NCBI GenBank assembly: GCA_033064195.1
Contig: JARBJD010000248.1
Location: 49,812-113,811 of the forward strand
Length of the DNA: 64,000 nucleotides
Origin: Blattamonas nauphoetae
Lineage: Eukaryota > Preaxostyla > Oxymonadida
Direction of reading: 5' to 3'
Under the pieces are notes generated by a model. The model made no database searches. It was not told the DNA's origin and worked only from the letters and a program-made list of their open reading frames with translations. Positions 51,775 through 62,030 of this stretch are shown here, one piece after another. The position numbers and the translations under genes were made by a program. The first letter of the stretch is position 1. Every line of letters begins with the position of its first letter.

Positions 51775-54700
51775 ATGGGGCGAATGATCAATTTTGGTAT
51801 GATCAACGTGAACACACTATGGTCCCTGCTTATGGATCATTGGATGAAGAATCTGTTGATCATTCAAAAGAAAAATGAACGAATGGAATCAAAGGATGTG
51901 AAGTCATTCAATGGATTTAACGAATGTATCCTACTTGCTGAACCACGAAACAAAAACGCATTCAATTCATGTTTACAGAGTGCACGAAGAAAGTTTAAAA
52001 AGAACGAGATCGAAAAAGAAACTACCAATGGAAAACCATATCAGTTGTACTTCCACAATCACTTGAAGAACGTTGAGGAAATCACAACATTTATCAGGAC
52101 TGTGTATGAAAAAGAGAAGGATCATCCATTCAAGATCAGTATTGACTTTGGAAAGATCGTTGAGACAAAAGATGGTAACGAGACAACGTACAATGATTTC
52201 AGACCAGAATTGGAGAACACATCACAGAGTTTCCCAACAGTAATTCGAAATGAGGCAGACGTCAATGAGTATTCGAAGTATGCGATCAATCTGATCAAGG
52301 AATCACAAGAGAGAACACCAATGGATACCAAGTCAATGTTTATCGCGTTTCATTCTCTATTGGTTGCTGTCTATCGATTTCCAGTTGCAGGAAAAGCAAA
52401 TGCTTTACTCACCATCCACATGAAGACACACAATATTAAGTACGTTGATTCTCCATACAATATCTGTTTCTTTCAAGCTGTTTCACATAAAACACTTCCA
52501 GATACTCCAGAGAGAAGGTTCACTCGAGATATTCGAAATGCTGAAGCTCATCGATTATTTGCTATGTGCAAGAATCTTACACATCTTAAACCACATCAAT
52601 TAACTGAACACTTGAAAAACTATCCTGGATTTGATATTGCGTCTGACATGGAAGAAACATTGAAGATCCTCAACATCACAGTTCACATTTATGAATACGA
52701 TGAGGATACTAAAAAGTACTTCCTTTGTCAGTCTTATGTCAACGAAAATGATGATGCTCTGGTTGTTCCTATTCTCATTGTTCCACAAACTGCAACTATG
52801 GTTCATGTGATGTTCATAGCTGATCCTGAAAAGCTAACTGGATACAAGCTCTGTCCTTATTGTCAATCAAGAGGATTCCAAGTGAAGAATACAAACTACA
52901 GCAGAGACTATGAGAAACATAGTGCTGAGTGTAAGGAACTTGATGGAAAACATGTGAAGAAGATCTCCCTCGATAGGACACCAAGACCATATGTTCCACA
53001 TATCCTCAACAATAGAACAAATGAATTTCTGATGGCACACAAGAGACAAAACGAATTCAAACCAACACAATACTACATCACTTATGACTTTGAAACAATG
53101 GAAGATCTCATTCTTGACAATCTATTCTCTGATGACAATACTCAGTTGATCTCACATCTAAAACCCTTGTCTGTTGCATCAGCAATTAAGACAAAATCAG
53201 GTGTGAAGTCAATCTACTTTGATCTTCGAGATGGAAAGGACTTTGTGAAGCAGTGGATCAGAGAACTCTTCAAACATGCTGAGACGGTTCGAGATGACAA
53301 TCTGTATGAGGATCCAGAAATTCCTTCTCAGAATGAAGTCAGTGTTATCGGATTCAACAGTTCCCGATTCGACATCAATCTCATCTTTCGTGATCTCGTT
53401 GACAAGGATTGGAAAGTGGTGAGCTTCCTCGGATCAACAACAAAGTACAAACAAGTGCTGATTAGACACGAGAAAACACAACAGGTGCTTCGATTCATCG
53501 ACATGATGTCTTACACTGGACCAATGACCTTGGATAATGCAGTCAAAGCCTTCGGAGGTAATACGACACTTCAGAAATCATTATTTGCTTACGAATCATT
53601 TGATTCATCAGATTACGATGTAGTGTTGAGCAAACCAGAACCATTCTCCAAATATGAATTCTATTCCAGTCTGAACAACAGTGAAATGTCCGACAGTGAT
53701 TATCAATTGTATCTTGATGATTGGAACAAACAAGGCTTCAAGAACCGTTGGGAATATCTCAAGTTCTACAACATCAGAGACGTCGAATGCTTGATTGCAC
53801 CATTAGACACGTTAATCAATTTAAACTTCCAGTACAAAGTGGATATGTTGCACAATCTCTCATTGTCAGCGAATGCTTCAGCAATCAAGTATGCTTGTGC
53901 CTATAAGGAATTTGATATAGATGAGGATTACAATGAATGTGACGAATCTGGACCAATCAAGATCACCAAACAATACTGGAAACATAAAGTTGAAGGATAT
54001 AGGTATCAAGACATGAAAGCACATCGCAATACTGACAACAATGTCACTGAAGCAGACTACGACTGGTTTGAACAAAAGTGCAAGAGAGTTTGCTACATCT
54101 GCAAGAGTCACTTCTCTCAAGCAGTAAGACCAACGTTAGACAGAATCGACAATTCGAAAGGACATTCAAAAGAGAACGTGAAGATCTGCTGCGACTACTG
54201 CAACACGTAGAAGTCAGACAAAGATGAACATCTCACAAGATTGAGAATTCAACTGAAGAAGTATTGCATTTGGAAATCATTACCAATGACTTTGACACAC
54301 GAGCAAACATATCACAAACTGAGAGCAGCAGTGACTGGTGGATTATCGAACGTTCAGCACCGACAGAATATCAAAGACGTGACACCAATCAAACACTTCA
54401 AGTATGAAGATGGTGTTGTCAAATCAACCGATACAGAACACATTCTGACTCACGTGTGTGGCGTAGCCTTTAATTCACTGTATCCAAGTGCTTTCTCATC
54501 GATCAAGAACAAGAACAATCCATACACGAAACACAGAATGTACATGCCAGGACGATGCTTCTTCACCGCAACAGGAGATAGAGAATGTCGCAAGATCATT
54601 GAAGACAAGAATCAGAAGACATTATTTGTTGCTGAATTGAAAGGACACATAGACGAGAAGTACATCAATGAGTTCATCAATTTCCCACCAATCTTCAGAA

Positions 54701-55812
54701 ACATTATGGTTAACACAACAGAAGAGAACATTGGAGAGAAGACATATTCACTGATGAAGAAACATTGATTAAAGACCGATGATAAACAACGGAAGCTGAC
54801 TCAACTCTGGAGCACACACGATCAGTATATGTTCTTTTCGACATACTATCTGTGGTTCCTCATCGACTATTGCCACTTCATTATTGATGACGTAAAGAGT
54901 GTGATGGTGTTCTCGAGACATGCTGGATTTGAACCATTTGTGACTTCATTCATGAATGATCGAATTGAAGCAATGAAGGTTGGAAACAAGGGAAAAGAAC
55001 AATTCTGTAAGACCAACTTGAATGGAAGCTACGGATATGATGGAATGAACACTGAGAAGTACAACTCAATCACAATCTGCAATGAGAAGAGAGCATACTT
55101 GAAGCAAATGATGAAAGGATTGGTAGCGACTCGAGAGATCAATGAGGACAACTACATTGTGATTGAAGACAGAGAGAAAGCATCATGCAAAACATGTCTA
55201 CAAGAAGCAGTATTCACACTCGACAATGCCAAGTTCTGGTATCTGAATTTCATCTACAATTTCATGTACAAATGCCTAGACATGAACAAGATTCACTTCT
55301 GTGAGGGAGACACTGACTCTGCATATTGGGCAATTTGTGGTGATCCAAATGCTGGTATTCATCAACAGTTCGAACACATTCTTGCTGACAAAGAATTCTA
55401 TGATGCACACAAATATGAATGGTTTCCCAATCCTGAAAAGGGAGTTGATGATGAGAAGAAGCTGTTGGGACTAGCAATTGAGAAGGAAGGTGAACAAATG
55501 ATATGTCTTGCACCAAAGTGTTACTCACTAGATGAGAAATGCAAAATCAAAGGAGTGTCTCTGAAGAAAACAACAATATCAAGCAACGACTATGTGAAGT
55601 GTCTTTATGGAGAGAAAACTGTGACAACAACACTGAACTTCCAAACAAGAAGAATCATAAGCGAAGACAACACTAATGGATTTCAGATCGCTAAAATACA
55701 ACAACAGAAACTCAGTCTCAGTGGAATTCATCTGAAGGCAATCGTACTTGACAATGAGTCCTGTCCTCCATTCATTCATGGACTGAAAGCAACTGATTAT
55801 CAAATAGAATAA
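51775..55812 (+). pseudogene. Maverick-type protein-primed DNA polymerase B, two nonsense codons
   Basis: One frame of 1346 codons from ATG 51775 to TAA 55812, broken only by TAG 54208-54210 and TGA 54766-54768. The N-terminal third holds a CFFQAVSH segment typical of these large polymerases. Exonuclease motifs are YDFETME (about residue 437), FNSSRFDINL and YNIRDVECL. A zinc/HNH-like insert at about residues 770-811 (CYICK...LDRIDNSKGH...ICCDYCN) sits between the exonuclease and polymerase parts. Polymerase motif A reads AFNSLYPSAF: the metal-binding Asp is Ala (codon GCC 54466-54468). Motif B is TNLNGSYGYD, motif C is EGDTDSAY, and the KxY motif is PKCYSL. The family copies linear DNA from a protein primer. 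Two stops plus the lost catalytic Asp indicate an inactive copy. Confidence 0.88.
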
Positions 55813-55816
55813 TATC

Positions 55817-55835
55817 AAACTTTGTTTTTGTATAA
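55817..55835 (+). promoter_or_regulatory. T-rich promoter-like box before the 55836 gene
   Basis: ACTTTGTTTTTGTATAA directly precedes ATG; same spacing and core (TTTTTGTATnAA) as the boxes at 47786, 59064 and 62011. Confidence 0.55.
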
Positions 55836-56159
55836 ATGAACACTCGACAATTGAATCAACAGCAGATCGATACACTCGTAAATAGATTACTTCAGAGTAC
55901 AAAACACTCTCCAACCAAAATTTATGAAATCAAATGGAGTTCAACAAACATTTTACCAGTCTATATTGTCAATGATTCACATGGAGAATTCGATGCTAAT
56001 GATAGTACATATTTTAATGATTGGTTGAATGGTGAATTACCTCCTGATCTATCAACTTATTCAGGACGAAAAGTAGTTCAACAATTTGTAAAGCAATTCC
56101 TAGACAAAACAACAAGTGACTCCAGAGCTGAACAAGCATACAAAGCATATCAACAATAG
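55836..56159 (+). CDS. Small element protein, 107 codons, unrecognised
   Basis: From ATG 55836, 24 bp after the polymerase stop. Hydrophilic, Gln/Asn/Ser-rich, with a helical N-terminus (MNTRQLNQQQIDTLVNRLLQ) and a middle part that looks beta-rich (IYEIKWSSTNILPVYIVND). A promoter-like box sits just before it. No family was recognised; its place between polymerase and integrase suggests an element-specific gene. Confidence 0.65.
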   Translation: MNTRQLNQQQIDTLVNRLLQSTKHSPTKIYEIKWSSTNILPVYIVNDSHGEFDANDSTYFNDWLNGELPPDLSTYSGRKVVQQFVKQFLDKTTSDSRAEQAYKAYQQ

Positions 56160-56216
56160 TATTACGAAGCACAAGATATTCACTTTGGACAATCTTTCAT
56201 TCCAGCGACTGTACCG

Positions 56217-57817
56217 ATGGAAACACCAATGCAACCATCAACTCTCCCCCTGGGAGGGCTCGAAGCCTTTAGCAAGACTCTCACTCTGGGAGGGTTCGAA
56301 GCCTCTGGCGAGACAAGTTCAACACTTTCGTCATCAATCAGAGTTGGAAAGAAGAGACAGTTAAAACCAAGTCATTCACATCATGAATTTCCAGCAAGGG
56401 AGAGACGATACAATGAAGATCTATTTCTGACTATATCACAAGTGCCAGACACCATTTCCAGAAATCCTTCAGAGGTTGTCCGTACTGAACCAACCACAAG
56501 GCAAGTACTAGAAATGTTGGAACAAATGAAAGGACAGTTCGACTATCAACAAAAAGACAATTCAGAAGATGAACAAATCAAAGCAGAGAATTCAATTATG
56601 GATAATCAACAACGCATGGCACAATTCATCACTAATAAGATTGTGGAGACAAAGAAGATGAACCGAGACATGTTTGTTCTGTCACACATTAGCAGAAGTA
56701 TTGGTAGTGACGAAACTGATTTCATTCTTGCTCATCCTAAACAAATCCCATTTGGTGGAAGATCATTTCAAGATTGGTACGAGGAATACGTTCATAGATG
56801 GAGTCTCGCCAATTCAAAACAAACAACATTGAGAGGAAAGAAACGTGAAGCAATCACTAATGGATCACTCATGATTCCTACTCCGATAGAGAAAATCCAA
56901 TATCCATTTCGATCAAAGATGCAATTCATGTCAAAAGACATCACTGGAGATCCACATCAGACATCAGACAGAAAGGTTCCTCAGAAATGTGACAGACCTT
57001 ACTTTTCTCCCAAGTTTGGATCATGGGAAATTGATCTTGTATTCATCCAATCACCAACGTCAAAACAGTACTTCAGATGTATCTGTTTGCTATGAACATC
57101 AACACCAAATACTTAGTTGTGATTCCAGTTCTGGATAAGTCATGGAGCAAAGTCAAGACAGCAATCAATGATCTGATTAACCATCGTGGAGTTCAGGTGA
57201 ATAACATTCGTGGTGATGGAGAAGCAGCATGGACAAGTGGAGAAGCATCAGAGTATTTCAAGCAACAGAAAGTCAGCACATATTTCACAAGTTCGCCATT
57301 CACTAATCACAACAGAATTGTCGATCGAGTGATTAGAACAATTAGAGATGGATTCCAGGACAATGCAACACAGATGGCGAATCATTCACTGATGAATCAG
57401 ATGGTGGAATACTACAACATGACTCCACATCGAGCATACTGGAACAAATTCACTCCACAGCAAGCACAAAACAATCGTGAAATTGAAGCTCTGTATATCT
57501 CCTCATGTGAAGAACAATTAAAGAACATTCAAAGACAGCAGACGACACAGATGCTGTGGAAATACAAACCAGGAAACATATTGCTGATTCACTTTGATTT
57601 GGACAAGACTGCAGCCAAGTTTCAGAAGAAGCGTAGACAATTTCAATTTGTTGGACAATTCATTGATTACAAACACTGGAATGTTGTAGCTACAATATTG
57701 AATGGACTGACGTGTCTGTCAAAAGTTGTCTACGTTCCAATCCAACACACAAAGTTCCATGCAGACTCTATTGACGACTTAACTCCAGAGTTCATTGGTG
57801 AATTCAATTTAGTTTAA
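56217..57817 (+). pseudogene. Retroviral-type (DDE) integrase, one frameshift
   Basis: Two overlapping frames, 56217-57095 and 57077-57817, together cover one protein; the break near 57077-57095 shifts by one base after SWEIDLVFIQSPTSKQYF. Part 1 has a low-complexity start with a duplicated LGGLEAF/LGGFEAS segment, a helical linker and the first catalytic Asp in SWEIDLVF. Part 2 carries VRGDGEAAW-like sequence (second Asp, in IRGDGEAAW) and HNRIVDRVIRTIRDGF, where the third acidic residue is expected and an Asp is seen, then a C-terminal chromo/SH3-like region (YKPGNILLIHF...VGQFIDYKHWNV). This family inserts element ends into host DNA with short duplications. Disabled as read unless the shift is a sequencing error. 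Confidence 0.85.
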
Positions 57818-57852
57818 ATCAAAAATGTTTCAAATATTTTTATTCCATTGAA

Positions 57853-58353
57853 ATGTCATCACTGAAAATTTTAGAACCGTTTGATCCTGAACAGAAAGAG
57901 TTCACAAACATCCACGACTTTCAGAGATACTTGGAGAAGAATAGAAAAGAACTGAATAAATACACAACTCAGAAACTGAATAGGTTCATCAGAATCGATG
58001 GATACAGAATCACAAAAATAAGAGGTGAGATAGCACTTAGGAAGGTTAGTATTGATAGTACGTATGGTTCGAATTCATTATCGATTGATCAAAGATTATC
58101 AGACATTGAGGAATCTACACGAACATTGACAGATACTCTCAGCATGAGGCTTCGAAGTCTTGACGAGACTATTGGAAACCTTCTACAAGAGCTCTCAATC
58201 CTTCTGATTAATCCATCTTTGTTTATTTCATTGAGTACGACTCCATCGGTATTGTATCGAAGAATGATTGCTTCACACTTTGTTTTCGTTGATAGACATT
58301 CCAGAATTGTGGTATATCAATTGGTGAGTTCAATTGAGGATATACTCGACTGA
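57853..58353 (+). CDS. Small element protein with conserved-looking N-terminus
   Basis: 166 codons from ATG 57853, 35 bp after the integrase. The first 60 residues (FDPEQKEFTNIHDFQRYLEKNRKELNKYTTQKLNRFIRIDGYRITKIRGEIA) look well conserved and fold-like. Residues 75-120 form a coiled coil (IDQRLSDIEESTRTLTDTLSMRLRSLDETIGNLL). The last 43 codons overlap, in antisense, the 3' end of the ATPase gene, so the natural stop may have been lost. An AT-rich box without the usual GTAT core precedes the ATG. Function unknown; possibly a virion or DNA-binding component. Confidence 0.6.
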   Translation: MSSLKILEPFDPEQKEFTNIHDFQRYLEKNRKELNKYTTQKLNRFIRIDGYRITKIRGEIALRKVSIDSTYGSNSLSIDQRLSDIEESTRTLTDTLSMRLRSLDETIGNLLQELSILLINPSLFISLSTTPSVLYRRMIASHFVFVDRHSRIVVYQLVSSIEDILD

Positions 58354-59035
58354 TTCGTTCTTTGTTGAATCCTCCAAAGATCCACATTGAATCAATGTTT
58401 GACTTCATATCTGCTGACAAACTGAAGAGCTCATGCAACGTCAGAAAGAATGTGAATTTCGGTTGTCGATTCTCCAGTAGTAGGTCCATTATTGTCATTC
58501 TATTTTTGGATGTTCTCCGTTCACCAAGGATCCTACGACAGTCATCCAAGAGGATAATCGTTTGGAGATTCTTAACAGAGAAATCATCAATGTAGAGCGA
58601 CTCGAACAGTTCATCTCTGCATTCATCAGTAATTCTGTTTTGCCATTGATTGTCAATGATCTCTTCATAAGCCGCTTTAGACTGAGATAGTTCCAACAGA
58701 AAGGGAAGTGCATCGTCGTATTTAACTTTGACGTACGGAACGTTCAGTATTGGTTTGTATTTATCGAAGGTTGGATCAATATTCTTGTCAGTAACGAATA
58801 CAAAGAGGTGAAACAGTTCATTCCTGACATTAACATTTTGGAGTTTGGCAACCTCTCGAAGAGCATTGAATGTTTTTCCACTTCCTCTATTTCCAACCAG
58901 GACATTGACACTATTGCGATTGAAATTTAGGTCTGGATGAATCTGAGATTGCACTTCATGAGAAACATTCCAACTAGATGCTTCACTTAATTGTGCATTC
59001 ACATATGTTGTTAGGGACTGATTAGTTTTATTCAT
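58223..59035 (-). CDS. Packaging-type ATPase (HerA/FtsK or A32-like)
   Basis: 270 codons from ATG 59035. Walker A is VGNRGSGKT (residues 47-55). Walker B is TIILLDDC with acidic residues at 164-165. A sensor-like ENRQPKFTFFLTLHE follows. Length and motif spacing match the genome-packaging ATPases of Maverick/Polinton elements and related DNA viruses, which pump DNA into the capsid using ATP. The gene is intact and convergent with the 57853 gene; the 3' ends overlap by 131 bp. It is divergent from the 59094 gene, with only 58 bp between the starts. Its own upstream region lacks the T-rich GTAT box in the coding direction. Confidence 0.85.
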   Translation of the reverse strand: MNKTNQSLTTYVNAQLSEASSWNVSHEVQSQIHPDLNFNRNSVNVLVGNRGSGKTFNALREVAKLQNVNVRNELFHLFVFVTDKNIDPTFDKYKPILNVPYVKVKYDDALPFLLELSQSKAAYEEIIDNQWQNRITDECRDELFESLYIDDFSVKNLQTIILLDDCRRILGERRTSKNRMTIMDLLLENRQPKFTFFLTLHELFSLSADMKSNIDSMWIFGGFNKERISRVYPQLNSPIDIPQFWNVYQRKQSVKQSFFDTIPMESYSMK

Positions 59036-59063
59036 TTCTGATTTATCTCTAATTCATAATTAC

Positions 59064-59093
59064 TTTTGGATTTTTATTTTGTATGAAATACAC
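59064..59093 (+). promoter_or_regulatory. T-rich promoter-like box before the 59094 gene
   Basis: GGATTTTTATTTTGTATGAA ends 8 bp before ATG 59094. It matches the boxes at 47786 and 62011. An in-frame TTG upstream makes a longer start formally possible, but the box position supports ATG 59094. Confidence 0.6.
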
Positions 59094-59477
59094 ATGACTG
59101 AAAAGATAGTGTACCAACAATCAGCAACGTTAAGACAACCAAGAAGATTCGCAGCAGAAACTCAAGCAGCATTGAAAAAAATCTTTGCTGAAGATGATAT
59201 CAGAACCACAATCAATCGTGCGTTAAAAAGTGTTCCATCAGCGTTAGAATACATTGAGAGAAACGAACTCAATTGGGAAGTGATAGTGGAACAATATGGC
59301 AAAGTTCCAGATGTAATGGTCTATGACAAAGAAACTAAAGATCTCGTCGCAGTTAATGGATTCATGTTCGCGCCATATACAAATAGACCCGTCAAAGAGA
59401 CTTACTACTCAATGAATCCAACACCAGAAATGAGAAGACAAAACAAGTACAAAACATTCTATCAGGATCATGAGTAG
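59094..59477 (+). CDS. Small element protein, 127 codons, unrecognised
   Basis: MTEKIVYQQSATLRQPRRFAA... The middle is helical (TQAALKKIFAEDDIRTTINRALKSVPSALEYIER) and the C-terminus is Tyr/Pro-rich (FAPYTNRPVKETYYSMNPTPEMRRQNKYKTFY). It is intact, has a promoter-like box, and sits next to the ATPase in a divergent pair. It could be a structural or scaffold protein of the element; no family was recognised. Confidence 0.65.
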   Translation: MTEKIVYQQSATLRQPRRFAAETQAALKKIFAEDDIRTTINRALKSVPSALEYIERNELNWEVIVEQYGKVPDVMVYDKETKDLVAVNGFMFAPYTNRPVKETYYSMNPTPEMRRQNKYKTFYQDHE

Positions 59478-60062
59478 TGTATAGAACGAATAGGGAACCC
59501 CCGCTCCTTAGACGATACTACTGTGCAAAATCATAATGCAGATTGACACAACAATCGGTGTGATCATTCTGTTGTTCTTTCAAAGCAAATTGACATTCCC
59601 AGAAGCCCCAATTGCACAATCAGCAATTATTTGAGAGGTCCACCTGACCTTCAAATGCTCAGAAACGATTTGAATGATTCCGAACGTTGTTTGTATTGAT
59701 TCTTGTCAACAATGAGATCAAAATGTTCAGGTCAACATCGATTTTTCAAGTTTTTCCCTTTTCACACAAATCCATTGAAACCAACAGTTGAACCACTTCG
59801 AAAATTCTGAAAAATTCTAAAATCTCGGGGACATAGTCGGTCGTCGACCAAAAGAGGTTTGATCAAAATCGGTTGAGAATTCGTGGAGTTACGTACCGAA
59901 CTTTGGTCCAAAAGTGACCAAAAAGTCGATGTTGCGATTTTGCTACTATGAACTGCTTTATGGCTCAAATTGTGTTCAAACACGTTTGATTGTGACGGAA
60001 ATCATTTTGAAAGGTAGGATTTTCGATAAAAGCACTTTCTGAAAAAAGTTTGATCCGACCCA
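59478..60062. other. Non-coding stretch
   Basis: About 585 bp with no coding frame of note. AT-rich; contains several AAATTCTGAAAAATTCTAAAA-like short direct repeats near 59795-59825. Nothing else recognised. Confidence 0.4.
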
Positions 60063-62030
60063 TTGAGATTTTTACGAGTCGATTTTTCCATGAAAAGGTA
60101 TGGACGTTCGGGACTATGTCCTTTGATCACTTTTGCCCTCTTATGGTGCTTTTGTGTGTTAAACTGCTTGTTGACGCCTTTGGTGTCATTCATCTCGGAA
60201 AACTTTGACACCTCATCGTTCAGACATTTTTCTTCAATTTTCATTTCACTATTTTCGCTTCTTCCACTTCACAATTATGTTCATCCGAGGCTTTTCAGAG
60301 ATTTTTCTCACCTCGTGACATTAGTTCACTTTTATGACCGTTTTCACTTCACCATCTTGAAGACACCATTTTCACACTACTGTTCCTCACATCACTTTTT
60401 ATCGCGTTTTCTCATACAGCCCTTCCGTTCTCACCATTCGAGAAGGCTGTGCTTGAATTTTCAGAATTTTTGTTCATTAGTTCTTTCACAATTTGACTTT
60501 TCGTCTTTCACTTCACAACTTTTCACAGTATTTTGATGTTTGTACGCCACTTCAGTCTCTTGTTTCTCTCACTTCACTCTCCCAGGTTCACTAATCATTT
60601 GTTCCACATTCTCTCTCATTCCCTCAATTCACCTGCTTTTTTCCTTCGTTTCACCCACTTCAGCACATAATTATGTTTCATTTTTGACTGTTTTTCTCTC
60701 ATAATTAGAGCAAAAGTGATCGAAAAAAGCCAAAATGAAACGGGCAAGTACAATAGCGAACAGTGAAATGACGATCGTGATAATGACGTGAAATTTGTTG
60801 TCAATATTGAAAACAGAGTCGATGTTCACCTTTCAATTGCATAAAAACAAGAAAGTTTGAGAAAACGAGTGAAATGAGCAATGAGTGATTCGAAGACAGA
60901 GATCTGATGCAGATCGCGATCCGTCAGATCCTCGGCACAAATTGGGAATTTGAGCAAACAAAAATAAGTACAAATTGAGGAAAAGTAGTTTGAGTCGAAA
61001 CAAACATGAATGAAGTGAGAAAACCAATACTCAAAGAAAAGATGAGAACGGGGAAGTGATCGAACATGAGATGATAAGTACTGAAAACAAAGTGACAAGA
61101 CAAACAAAACAGGTCAAACAAGAGTGAATAAAGAGGAAAATCAACGTGAAAAGGTCAATAATTGGTAAAATGCAGAGACATGACGTCCGCAGAGATCGAT
61201 CCTAAAAAGTGGAGAAAAGAGATGAAAATGATTAAACGAGAATGAAAACAAGAAAAAGAAAGATAAAATGAGAAGAAAGGAGGTGGTTTGAAGAGAGAAG
61301 ATACAACATACACAGCATAATTTCGACGGTTGATGGTTTGACCAATTCAAGGAGACCTGTTGAAAAAGAAGAGAGAGAACATATGAAAATCGATGAAATA
61401 AGAATGAAGAAAGAAGAAAATGAGAGTGACATACTCAATATTACAGAAAAGTTCCAAGTTGGAGAGACGACAAGGATCGAATCTTAAAAGTAGAGAATAG
61501 AGCTGATGATGAGAAAACGATGATGAAAGCAATTGAAGGAATGAGAAGAAAAGAAGAAACAAGTATGTTTTGAGTGATGAGAAACAACATACAATGAACA
61601 CCTGAGAAAGGTGAAGATCGGTCATTTCATAGACGTCTATAGAAAAAGAAGAGACAAAACATATTAAAATGAAAGGAAAAAGATGTGAGAAAGAAGAGAA
61701 TGAGGTCGGTATGATGAAGATTCCGAAAAAATTCCGAGATAATGAATGAACAAAATCGGGTTGAACATGTAAACAAAAAAATGATGTTGAGAAAACGAAG
61801 CACTGTGACAATACTATGCATTGGATCATTCCATAAAACGATGAATTAGAACGAAATGAACATTTTTGGAAAATGAGTGATCGATCCCATATTTTGGTTA
61901 GTTTTGGAAAATACAAGGAAAGTGTTATTGACATTGTCGGCTCTAGAATATGTTGGGAAAATACACAGAAAGTGATTGAACATAATTTCATTGTTTCTAA
62001 AATTGTTTTGACTTTTTTATTTTGTATAAA
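60063..62030. other. Strand-skewed region with regularly spaced exon-like modules
   Basis: From about 60200 to 60700 the plus strand is pyrimidine-rich; from about 60800 to 61870 it is purine-rich, so two T/C-rich strands face each other. On the minus strand four short open modules, each preceded by a T-rich tract ending in AG and followed by GTATG or GTG, start near 61635, 61481, 61356 and 61202. The pair spacing is about 280 bp, and modules one period apart resemble each other in DNA and in translation. Further modules may lie at about 60830-61070 (for example DLTDRDLHQISVFESL). The 231-codon minus frame at 61347-62042 reads through intron-like T-rich DNA and is not a convincing protein. 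This could be a captured multi-exon gene with duplicated exons, or non-coding repeats. Confidence 0.35.
62011..62030 (+). promoter_or_regulatory. T-rich promoter-like box before the S74 gene
   Basis: ACTTTTTTATTTTGTATAAA directly abuts ATG 62031, matching the box at 47786 over about 15 bases. Confidence 0.62.

Noticed and set aside
54208-54768. Alternative genetic code with stop reassignment
   Set aside because: Some oxymonads read TAA/TAG as Gln, but here a TAG and a TGA break the same gene, long host genes lack internal stops, and all three stop codons end genes, so inactivation is simpler.
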